From: Schistosoma mansoni
Lineage: Eukaryota; Platyhelminthes; Trematoda; Strigeidida; Schistosomatidae
Direction of reading: 5' to 3'
Length of the DNA: 64,000 bases
Assembly: GCF_000237925.1 (NCBI RefSeq)
Contig: NC_031496.1
Span: 25,537,510-25,601,509 of the forward strand
Below the pieces are notes generated by a model that worked only from the letters and a program-made list of their open reading frames with translations, was not told where the DNA came from and did not search any database. Shown one piece after another: positions 36,736 through 47,400 of this stretch (its first letter is position 1; every line of letters begins with the position of its first letter). The translations under genes were made by a program, and so were the position numbers.

Positions 36736-38850
36736 TTACGCCCTGTTACTCCTCGTGGACGAGCATAGGCTGCTCACTAGCACTCCCCACCCAACACTAT
36801 CGTGGGCAATCCTTTCTAGTTGTTTCCACTTCCTATTTATCCTTTTCATGTCTGCTTCCAATTCTCCATGCTGTGTTCTTCGGAATTCCACTTCCCGTTT
36901 TCCTTCAATACCACAAGTGAGGGCTTGCCATGTGATGCTGTTCGATGATTTCTACGATGTATGTCCTATCCATCTCCAAAGTCTTTTCATAATTTCCCCG
37001 TCAGATGGAAATTAGTTTGTTCTCTCCCACGATAGGCTCTTGCTGATGATATCTAGTCAATGAACACTGAATATCTTGCGTAGACGACTGGTGATAAATA
37101 CTTGCACATGTTTGATGATCGTTGTGGTATTCCTCCATGTTTCAGCTCCATACAGTATAACAGTCTTGGCGTTCGTATTGAAGATTGTGAATTTCATGTT
37201 GGCTCGCAGACAGTTGTTTTGAGTTCCATATGTTCTTCAACTGTGGGAATGCGGCCCTCACTTTGCCAATCCTCGCTTTTACGTCTGAATCAGATCCTCA
37301 TTGTTCATCAATGGTGGTTCCCAGTAACGTGAATACTTTCACCTATTCCAGAGTTTCTCCATCAAGTGTGATTAATGTTGAGGCGATCCTGAAAATTTTT
37401 CGCAATAGACAGGACAAGCTCACAAAACATTAAGCAGCATTTTATTCAATCAGCGTTTAACTAGAATTTCTGCTAGAAACATCACGAAAATGAAAAGTCA
37501 AGTTGTAGAGTTTTTGATCGGCTGATTACTACATTGCTACTATGTTTAGTAGTATTCTAGAATTTTCAGGAAAACTCAAGGACATCTAAGATACTATAAA
37601 AACTCTATATTTTTGTACAGATATGAACTTTTGAAGTAGAGTGTATATTTTGCGCCTTTTCTCTCATGTTCAAGGCGCTGTATAGTTCTAGCTTGGGGGT
37701 TGCGATAATAGCTTAGTATCCGAGTATAGCGTCCAATCAGCAAACCTTATCAATTGGCTTGGTGTCCTCTGTGTTGTATTTAAAGATCTTGGTTTTTCTC
37801 TTGTGTATTCTGAGGCTTCTGCCACGCTGTCTGTCTTCATTTGCATCTGTTGATGTGTATGCGATAGAAGAGCTAGATCATCTGCGAAGTCTAAATCGTC
37901 CAGTTGAATCCAAGCTGTCCATTGTATTCCGTGATTCTCCTTAGATATGGAGGTCCTCACAATTCAGTCAACCACCACAGGAAAGAGAAAGGGTAAAAGT
38001 TAGTAACCTTGTCTGACTTCGATCCTCACCTCCACTGAGTCTGTCAGCTGTCCTGTCCTCCATGCACCACTTTGCAGTGTGGTCCGATGTATGGATTCCT
38101 GATGATATTGATAATCTTTTCAGACACACCATATTGTCGAAGAAGTTTCCATATTGTTCTCCTATCCACATTGTCAAATGCTTTCTCATAGTCAGTGAGG
38201 TTTGTATAAAATGACTAGTTCCATTCAATTGATTGTTCAACAATGATCCGTAGTGTCACGATTTGGTCTGTGCACTACTCTTCCTTACGGAATCCGATCT
38301 GTTGATCTCTAAGCTGGACATCCATTAAGCCTTTCACCCGGCTCAGTAACGCTTTGTTTTGAAAACGTCTTCTGGTACTTATAGTAATGTGATGCCTCTG
38401 TAGTTCTCACATTTAGTCAGACCCCCTTTCTTCAGTATCCTGATGAGGTGTTTTTTTCTAGTCCGACGGTGGCACTTGTTCTTCTTCCCAAATCTTCCTG
38501 AATCAAACGCGGAACATCATTGCAGTTAATTCTATGTTTGAGTTCAGTGCTCCAGCTGGTATACTGCCAGGTCCTTGCACTTTCCCATCCTTGATTTTTC
38601 TGATGGCCATCCTGATTACTTCGATCGTTGGTGGAGCGACATCTATGGAAAGGTTTGTGTATGCTGCTTCGATGTCCGGTGGGTCCATCGGAGCCAGTCT
38701 ATTCAAGATTTCCTCGAAGTATTCTACCCGTCTATTCTCTGTCCTGCAATTAAAGTGAAAGGCATTGTAATAATATGCGACTTTATTCTTAGTGTCGAAT
38801 AGGCCTAGATTTACTGGTGCGTCCCTCTTACTTGCCATAAATGTATGTGT
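36736..38850 (-). mobile_element. RTE (SR2-like) LINE fragment, split by a dispersed repeat
   Basis: Minus strand. The RT N-terminal side has RVEYFEEILNRLAPMDPPDIE and IRMAIRKIKDGKVQGPGSIP (38740-38540). Then come a degraded palm (FGQCGFLILPWL-like region near 38290-38150) and LDDLDFADDLALLSHT at 37890-37840. The C-terminal end, with its 'cctgttactcc' tail, is at 37430-36740. The catalytic Ala-Asp-Asp is preserved, but frames are broken in several places. A ~300-bp repeat (37440-37750) interrupts it between RT and C-terminus. Confidence 0.8.
37440..37750 (+). repeat. Dispersed ~300-bp promoter-like repeat, copy A (copy B at 46545-46855)
   Basis: The two copies align along almost their whole length: aacatcacgaaa, gtagagtttttgat, actatgtttagtag, the TATA-box-like actataaaaact, ttgcgccttttctctc and agcttgggggtt. 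They are in the same orientation, about 85% identical by eye. Copy A sits inside an RTE LINE and copy B inside an RPAC1 intron. Length, a TATA box and insertion into another element fit an old solo LTR, but ends and target duplications were not fixed. Confidence 0.65.
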
Positions 38851-40151
38851 GACTTCTGAATAGAGTAATTGTATTGCAACTACTCAAAGAATATTTAATA
38901 ACGGATGAGCTAAATGTCTACAAAAGGGGACATATTCTCTTCCATCTAAAAGCACCTAGTTATGTCATTTACAAACGGATTATTTATATCAAGCAATGAA
39001 CTTTAACAATCACAAAACAGTTATACTCTGTTGGAAGACACAGTATCGTCAGACAGTTTGTGCTTTTTTATACGCACAGTTCAGAGTAGTTTTGACTCCT
39101 TTTCTAGTAAAAATTTGTTTAAGTTAGTTGAGTTAGAAAAATTATATTGAACTTTCATTGTTAGTGTTATTTTTTTCAACTTTTGGATTGTTTTTTTTTT
39201 GTAGTTTCTGTTTTTGTAGTAGCATAAGAAATGGTCTAACAAAATCGAGGCGAAAATATACAACTGAAAAAAACAGTTCATTATGATGATTTTCTAGTAC
39301 TTCTTGAAATTTTCATTGCTGATATAAATGTATGCTTCATATGCTGAAAACAATCCCGTAGACACTGGAGACCATTTCGTAGAGCATCGATAGCTGAACC
39401 TTCTGAAGTGTTTAGAAAACATAAAGATTTCCATTTATTTGATGATTAAATGCTATGTTATGTTTAAAAATTGATTATATGAGTTTGGGTACTTGACCGT
39501 CAACCAATAAATACCGTATACGAATTCAATCCCACTAAGAATAGTAAGTATTAGTGCTACTAGATATCACGTACATAAAAACGATGTAGGGGATTTGAAC
39601 GCATAACCACTAAGTCAAGATCTTGTACACGTACACACACCCTGGTTCCAAACCAATGGTACATATGGGCTCTAGGATCCTGAAGGAACAAATGGAGTAT
39701 GAAACTACTGTCGGTTACAGGCTAAGATGGGATCATATTTAATGTTCCCAAGGAGTGCCTCCCCAGGAAAACCACCTGTTTCGGTTTAGGCACCCTGAGA
39801 ATATTACAGCCCACACAAAAATTAAATGATAACTATATTGTATGGCGCATATATATTTCGGTGCCCCTTTGTACCAACATTTATTCATTTAATTAGATAA
39901 ACAAATAAGATAGAACACAGGTCAAGTGCAATGTAGTATATATAAACGTTAATTGAAAGTATAAGGTTGCGGAGATTGTTGAGTTCCATTGAAAACCCGG
40001 AAACACTCGTTTCGTCTTCAATCTAACTAAGATGGGTTCACTTGTTTAATGAAGCAAATGTTAAGTTTTGATACTTCAATATTAATGGCTAGATGGTTAG
40101 AAGTAAATATGACTGTACAATTGGGCGTTAATTTGATTTACACTACAATGT
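38851..40151. other. Non-coding, with a tRNA-like B box on the minus strand
   Basis: No gene was recognised. On the minus strand near 39645-39590 the reading 'cttagtggttatg' followed by gcgttcaaatcccc gives an A/B-box-like pair, so this is probably another tRNA-derived SINE family, with its body towards 39500. The 39730-39840 stretch (cacctgtttcggtttaggca) looks like a further repeat. Confidence 0.4.
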
Positions 40152-42504
40152 TTAGTTAGGTAAATATATCCTAACCATGTAGTAAAATACATTTGAAAAA
40201 TTATTAATACGAATGGAATGGGTATAAAGAAATGACATAAGTGGAGACGGGAAAATTAATAAAAAGTAGTAAGATGGGCAAGAATTAAAAGGTAAGAAAT
40301 AATTTGACCTACTAATACACATCACTACATCATCCAAAATCATATGGAACATAGTTACACATTCACATACAACTAGAACCAATAGTTAGTAATCTTAAAC
40401 ACTGAATTCATACCTTAGAATAACTTTTTTCCAACTTATTCTCAACACATTCTTACTCATATCGTCATTGTGTATCAAAATAGACAATGACTGGGTGGTG
40501 TTATTCAGTTATCTTAGTTCGTATACACATTCACAATCTCATTGGTTGACTTGTTCTTCTCACCTGGAAATCTTTCATGATATTCTTATTTGACAACAGA
40601 AAAGATCACATACTATTCACTTAAAGGGAAAATAGTTTTCTACAAAATTTGAAATATATGCTTATTCCATACATTGTTCAATAAAGTCAAGTTTTGAAAA
40701 TAACTTACTTTTCATTTGAATGTCGAAATTAATCATATCTTCTAAAGGATGGGGTACACAATAACCGCAAAAGCTAACTGACTCACTGTAATGGAAGGAG
40801 AGTGAAACATATTAAACTATATAATATAACTGAAACTTAAAAAGATATCATAAAAGAAATGCAAATAAAACAAGTTGTGCAAAGAAGACGGATAAAAAAG
40901 GCATCGCATTATTCGAATGACAACTAAAATCTGTCAAAATGCTATCTACTGATTTGAAGTTTGCTCATCATCCATAAAACAGAACCTAGAAACTTGATAG
41001 CACAAAAACATGCTACTGTTGACTATCACAGACGAAGTTTGACGATATGGATTTTTACAGCTTGCTGTACTATTTGGTTTCTTTATGATTAACTAAATTA
41101 AACATACAGTATCATAAACTGGATCTGATAATCAAACAGATATTCCACAATTCGAAGAATCAGTGAAGACTAGGAGTAAATAATATTCATGATTTAGGAA
41201 ATTAACTACATGATCTTCAGGTTCTGCGATCAGGGCGTTAAGATTGACCTACTGGGGGAGGGGGAGTCACAATCAAACTCTTAATTTCGAGAGCACTGTC
41301 TTTACCAACTAATATTGCTTTTTTAATCAACCGAATAGTATGGTAATAAACACGGTACTAACGCAGCATGCCAACAGAGTATAAAAGTAGTTTATTATTG
41401 ATTGAAAGTTCAGTTGTTTTTGAATCGAAATCAGTTTATGAAGAAGTAATGTAGATTTACACATTATTCAAATATACAGTTATTATCTTGATTTACATGT
41501 ACTCCATAAAAATACGAACACTTGGAGCAGATTCTTTATCAAAACCACTCATTATTCCATGAGCATATCTCTTCTGAATACCCCTAGCTCACGACTACAG
41601 CATAATCTACTACAAGATCTAAACCTGATTATTTAGACTTAAATACGTCAGCAAGTTGGTGTGGACTTACTGATTGGAGATATGAGAAATTGTCATGATT
41701 TATGTTTGCAGACAGGTGGCATGGCTTAAAACTGGTTGTAATGGCGTTGTCGTAGACGGAAACTGGGGTGGGGAAAACAATTTATTTCTTCATGCAAAAT
41801 TACAGTATCTTCGTAAAATATGGAAAAACCATACATTAAATACATTATTCGCACATCTTCAGTCGTCCTTTAAATGTTTCGTAATTCTTCCAACTCTGTT
41901 ATTATTACAATTGCTTTTCGATTCCCATCCTGTTCTCTCCAATCTTCTACTGACAGGCATTCCACTTCCTATTGCTTCTACATACCGCTTATATCTGTCA
42001 GAATAAGTAGCATACACCATAACATGGCTGTATTAACATTCTATCTTCTTCTAAATACTGAGTATTATTTTTGACTTTCCATTCTTTAGTTTTATTTGTT
42101 CCTCATGCAGTGGATTTCTCACATTTAGATTTCCGTTATAGTATATATGATTTTCTCTTCTTTGCTGATGTAAGGTGTAGCAGCTTGGACTGATACACAT
42201 ACGTGGCAAGAACTTCTAATAACAATGATTAACAACATTAGTATGAGTAAAATACTCATAGAACAGCCTATAGTTATATTATAAAAATTAAATACATATA
42301 CTAGCAAAACAATATAAATGACAAAATATGATGAGTATACCAGGAGACTTACTCTCGTAGAATGCAATATCTAAGCGCTAAACCTAATGTATGATCTTCT
42401 CCAAAGAAAGTAAATGTTGCACGTGATTTGTCTTGTGAGATATGCGCTACTTCAAGCCCAACTTCACGTCCATTCAAATAACTACGATTACCTTTAGGAA
42501 ATAA
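40152..42504 (-). CDS. POLR1D: AC19/RPAC2 small alpha-like subunit of RNA polymerases I and III (separate gene or C-terminal part of an AC40-AC19 fusion)
   Basis: AC19 pairs with AC40 to nucleate assembly of Pol I and Pol III in the nucleus. Exons: 42504-42353 (ends ATFTFFGEDHTLGLALRYC, the family signature), 40785-40709 (VSFCGYCVPHPLEDMINFDI, matching human EFCGYTTTHPSESKINLRI), a tentative 21-nt exon at 40584-40564, and a last exon from 40372 (ECVTMFHMILDD, matching ELMNVCQHVLDK), open to a stop at 40152. Phases agree throughout (0, 2, 1, 1). The C-terminal tail after the helix is AT-driven and may be wrong. The first exon begins at a strong acceptor in phase 0 and has no in-frame ATG before the HTLG motif. 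The start must therefore come from an upstream exon, from the RPAC1 exon at 44437, or from a trans-spliced leader. Confidence 0.82.
40564..40584 (-). CDS. POLR1D: Candidate 21-nt micro-exon of RPAC2
   Basis: On the minus strand tgtcaaataag is followed by 21 bases and a donor gtgagaag. Length 21 keeps the phase-1 frame between the neighbouring exons, and the residues KYHERFP fill part of a loop (AVEPFQRG in human) that would otherwise be missing. Trematodes are known to use micro-exons. The acceptor is only fair, so this is tentative. Confidence 0.4.
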
Positions 42505-43139
42505 CTGTAATTTTAAATAAATCAATGGTTAGTTTTCAAACAATAATTAGATTAAAACATGCTATCAGAACATTATAAAATGTGAAATTTAGTCGCTAGT
42601 AGGATTAAAAAAGTAAACAACATCTGCACAAAATTGGGAAAACCTTCATCTATTCGTTTACTTATACTGTTACCAATTAAGAATGGATAATTTTAAAACT
42701 GGAAAATTTTTATCGATAATATGGGAACGGATACAAATGTTATCAGGGTTAGATTTTGAATAAAACCACTTTTAACGAACAAATGAACTAATAAAACTAC
42801 GAGCACAGTAAGAAACTTACGCTTGATAGCTAAAATATACGTGAGAAAACTGATCAGTTATTAAAGATAAAATCATCCCAACAGTTCACATGAATATTTT
42901 GGTGGTTATCAAGAGCTCTATACTTGCTAGTCTAATTGATACTGAACATTAAATTGAACTAAACAAGACTTTTTTAAGTTATTCAGTATCATCCAACTTT
43001 TCGAATAATTTACGTATACATCTACCATATAGAATTGAAAATACTGGCATCCTTTGCATAAGATCGGATCGCTCATATTTGCAAGGAATTTATACAACTG
43101 CTCTTATCTCAAACTTAGCGTGTTCATGTTGAACTCCTT

Positions 43140-43450
43140 AACAACTATGTCACTTCCCTAACCAGCTGTGACCAGTGGAGTTCAAACGCGTTGCATCTGT
43201 GGTGGGAGTTACTTGTTGCAAAGTATCGCAAGTTGATTGAAGTGAAACAATGTACGCTTTCGGGTTTTAGCTCAATAATCCAAGGGCTGATCACGAAACA
43301 TGAAGGTCCCGAGTTAGACTACCCCATGTGGGATCCTTGATGTGCACTGTTGAAAAGTCTCGTTCTAGGATGAAACAGATATCCAGTGTTTCTTGCTTTT
43401 CGATAGTTGTTGAACTAAGGTCGGCTTTGTGATTTCAAGAACTTTCCAAA
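43140..43450 (+). repeat. Degenerate tRNA-headed SINE in the RPAC1-RPAC2 interval
   Basis: The order of blocks follows the 402-bp unit: gaccagtggagttcaa, then a tRNA-like head with a decayed B box (ggtcccgagttagacta), then gatgtgcactgttgaaaagt, gatgaaacagatatccagtg and ttgcttttcgatagt. It is strongly diverged and therefore older than the tandem units at 23.5-24.3 kb. Confidence 0.65.
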
Positions 43451-43769
43451 CAATCTATTTTAATATATTTATTTCTATTCTATGGGTGTGATAATAGTTA
43501 TATTTGCTTTAATCCTAGGACTGCTTACTTACCTGTTCATCATAATTTTGAAGAGCAATCTACAATTTCGACTAATACTTGCTGAATACCTATCACTTAG
43601 TTCATACTTATACTAATTATCCGTTGTAAAGTCTATTGAGAATAAGTATATCTTCATTTTACTTTTTTTCAATAGATATGTCCCTTTGATAAATTCGTTA
43701 ATTGAATTAGATGCAAATTATGGCAAACAGCTTTTTCTGTTCTAGGCAATCAGACCAACCTGTTAGTTG

Positions 43770-44060
43770 GTCATTACTTACTTACGCCTGTTACTCCCAA
43801 TGGAGCATAGGCAACCGACCAGCATTCTCCAACCCACTCTGTCCTCGGCCTTCCTTTCTAGTTCTATCCTATTTTTGTGCATTTTTCTCATATCTGTCTC
43901 CATTTCTCGGCGTAATGTGTTCTTTGGTCTTCCCCTTTTCCTTTCGGGATTCCATGTGAGGGCCTGCCTTGTGACGCAGTTGGGTGCTTTCCTCAATGTG
44001 TATCCTATCCACTTTCAGCTCACCGCTTTTTTAAAGTATCCGCTGATGATGTCTAGAAGG
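43770..44060 (-). mobile_element. RTE (SR2-like) LINE 3'-end fragment between RPAC1 and RPAC2 exons
   Basis: The minus-strand frame reads [20 protein letters not shown], then [18 protein letters not shown] and [15 protein letters not shown]. This is the C-terminus of the RTE protein seen at 20.6 and 26.4 kb. The 3' tail has the 'cgcctgttactcc' reverse of aggcgtaagtaagta at its left end. It is 5'-truncated. Confidence 0.8.
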
Positions 44061-44436
44061 ACAACGAAGACCTCACTTATAGGGTAAAACACCTTCAGAA
44101 TCCTAATCGAGAGCTACAAATATTCTTAATCATCTTACAATGGAACATAAAAGCATGTTGCTTAGCTCAGTGCTTACATTGTACTTTTAGACGGGTAGAT
44201 TTTATTAATAAACTAGAAGCGAAATGTACTGCTAATCAATAATCAGCTAGTAATACATCTTACACTTATATACTCAACACAAGTAAGTCGCAATCTGTAT
44301 TACTCAATGGATAAGTAAACATTGTACACCTGGTACAATAATTAATAATAATAAATACTCCTCTTTTGGATCTTGAGGCATGCCGAATTTCGTTATTTCC
44401 AATAAAAAAATTACGAAAGGGAATACTACGACTTAC

Positions 44437-47400
44437 TAGATTTTTTTCAGATGTGTGACCTTCGGTGTTATTTTTAGGTATATCAATGAGTGGTTTACAC
44501 TCCTCAACGTGATCTCCAAAACCAGGTGTTTCTGTAACAGCCATATAATGTGAACATTTACTAATCATAACACCTAAAGCACAGCGGACTAATGATGATG
44601 GAGGGCGGCTACCAGGAGCTATCGTTTCAACAGTGAAAATACAATGTGATGAATCCATCCCAACGAAAATAACATCGTCACGGAATTCAGGATGACGCAT
44701 ATGCTCTCGAGAACCATTATCTAAACGAGCATTATCGACAAAGGCTTGACCAGTTTTCGAGTTTATCTAAGGTAAAAAGAAATGTAAAATATAGCTAGTA
44801 AGTGTAACTTTTTGCTGGATTTCACCTCTAAATTCAGTCACTTTATATTGAGATATAGAACTGGGTAATACTTCATTTTACTTGTGAAATAGTCTTTATA
44901 CTTTAAAATGGAGTAATCTTGCCAAAGTAAGCGTCATAGTGAAAAATAAAACGTATCATTGGGTGGGGAGTGCACTTTACACATAGAAAGGCATCGATCA
45001 CCCAATGATTCGGTTATGAGCCCATAAGACCTTGGAATAAAGTTTGAGTAAAATGCTCGTAAATAATTTTCATTTGCTTCTTAGTCTTAACAACAGACAC
45101 TTTGTAAAAGACTAGTAAGGCGTTTTAAATTATCTATATGGTCGGAAAATACAATATCTGAAATCATTTCAACAATAACATAGTAGCAGAACCAAACAGA
45201 TGAGTATAAATTTAGTTCAGTAAAAAAAATTTAACTGCATGCTAATACTGGACTTTTAGTTACGCATGCTGTATGTTAGGCATTGATGCTAATCAGCCGC
45301 TTGAGATAAATTAAGCAACGCTTAAAAAACGAATCCTTTATCTGTCCAACAATCAATCACTACTTGACTATAACATCACAAAAAATCATCCATCTTGTGA
45401 CTGAATTGAAAAACGACTGGATAGATATGGGGCTATGCAAGACAGTAAATCCTAGTAGTATGTTTTAAATTGTTTTTGACAGTGACCGTCAATAACAATC
45501 AAAGTATAAAATTGTTCTAGATTGGCTTAAGAAAATAAACGGATAGCTTAGATAACGTATACTGAGAATCTGGTTATTTGACATCCAACAAGAAACAAGT
45601 AGGAACCAATGGTATTGAGATTGATAGGTAATCCATTGGTCTCTCCTTCATAGCACTCTAAAACATGGACACTTATGTTTTATCAGGTAACTGTCCACAT
45701 GTTTATGTACTGGGCTATGACACTAGCCTTATTGATCATATCTAGTTGATAAATATCGTATGAGAAGTTTGGTAAGATAAATTATTTAAGGTAAATACTT
45801 ACTCCAATCACACCAGATGCAAAACTTTTTTGTAACTTAATTGCCTGTTCCCCTTCAATTGTACGAAGAAGTTTGATGATTGGGTGAAATTTATAGTAAG
45901 CTGCTGCGACTGGTGAAAATTTAGCATGATCTCGACCAATTCCTTTCACTGCAACACACCGAGCTTCGATTTCATCACCAAGGGCTAATTTATTGATAAG
46001 TATTGTCGATGATACTGGTATAGGAGGATTATTGATATTAAAATGATCCTCCTGACCGGCTAGTGGAATCCACTTGAGATCCGAACTATTAAAAATCAAA
46101 GTGTTTGAAATAAGGCTTTTGTGAAGTGCATATTTTTATGCTGGTCATTCACTAGTAACCAACTTTATGCTTTGGCCTAAAGCAGTAATCAAATTATGGA
46201 ATAGGTTAATTCTCTCTTACCCGCTATAGTGTTGATAGAGTGGTTTCTTTTGAAGTCCAATATTTTACTAGTGCTACGTGATAGGTGGATGTGGAGAACA
46301 TGAAAAGATTCCATTTATCACTACGGTGGATATACAGAATTCAACACATGATATTAGCGATAATTTGAACTGTTTTATTATCAGACTTTTATATTGAGGG
46401 TGAATGCAAGATAGTTTTGGAGCAACATTTTGTGTGTAACAAACACCAAATATTTCAAAACCTGCTAAGTTTTTACTTAGAGCTAAACTGTTGGGGTAAT
46501 CCAGAAAACTTCTCGCAAAAGATAAGAAAGGCTCAGGAAATACTGATAAGCATTTTATCCAATCACCGTTTACAAGAAGTTTTGCCAAAAAAACATCACG
46601 AAAGTGGAAAGTCACATGTAGAGTTTTTGATTAGCTGATTACTACACTGCTACTATGTTTAGTAGCATTCCAGAATTTTCGGGAAAACCCAAGGACTCCC
46701 AAAATACTATAAAAACTTTATATTTTCAGTACAGGAATGAACCTTTGGAGTAAAAGGTTTCTCGCATATTTTGCGCCTTTTCTCTCGTGTCCAAGTTGCT
46801 GTGTAGATTTAGCTTGGGGGTTAAGAGAATAGCGTTCAATTAGCAAGACTTATCATAAACTAGTACTCAATTAGTTTTAGTGTGACACAAGTAGAGAAAT
46901 GATACTTATATTAGTGGATTTTCATGCTAGGTGATATATTATGACATCGTCACTTCTAAAGCACGATTCAGATCAGTAGTCTGTACTCATAGCTTACTTC
47001 AGTGTTTTTATCTCAACTTCGTCTCAACCAGTAATAGGTAAATTAGAGCCTGGCACATGTATCAGTTCAAGTCGTCACATCGCATTGGCAAAGAGGAGTA
47101 AAATTATCAAACCAAATCCAAAAGTAGTAAGAGTAGTAAGACTAATAGTAGTACTATTAGTATAAAAGATTAGATGTCCAAAAAGAAAGAAATGTATAAG
47201 ATAACGGAACTCAGAACTTAAGGGAAAGTAAAGAGTGAATGCATTCGTGCCATTGAGAATTATGCTGAGCCGCGTTATCTAAAGTCTCTGACCACTGGTT
47301 ACGATGGCCGCGTGGACCCCAACCAGGTGGTTCACATCTAACTACAAGGCTCAGGCCGTTTGTAAAACTTACAAACTGATGTCACCATTAATATCTTTGT

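Noticed and set aside
42125-42367. Minus-strand ORF with a hydrophobic stretch resembling a membrane protein
   Set aside because: It starts inside the RPAC2 exon in another frame and runs into its intron. The hydrophobicity comes from AT-rich intron sequence.
40781-42504. RPAC2 as a retrocopy or pseudogene
   Set aside because: It has introns with good splice sites and agreeing phases, and no stop in the conserved parts, so it is not a processed copy.
45782-46099. The ATT-started reading ([10 protein letters not shown]...) as a separate small gene
   Set aside because: It is RPAC1 exon 2 with a few intron codons in front. The acceptor ttaatag places the exon start at 46085.
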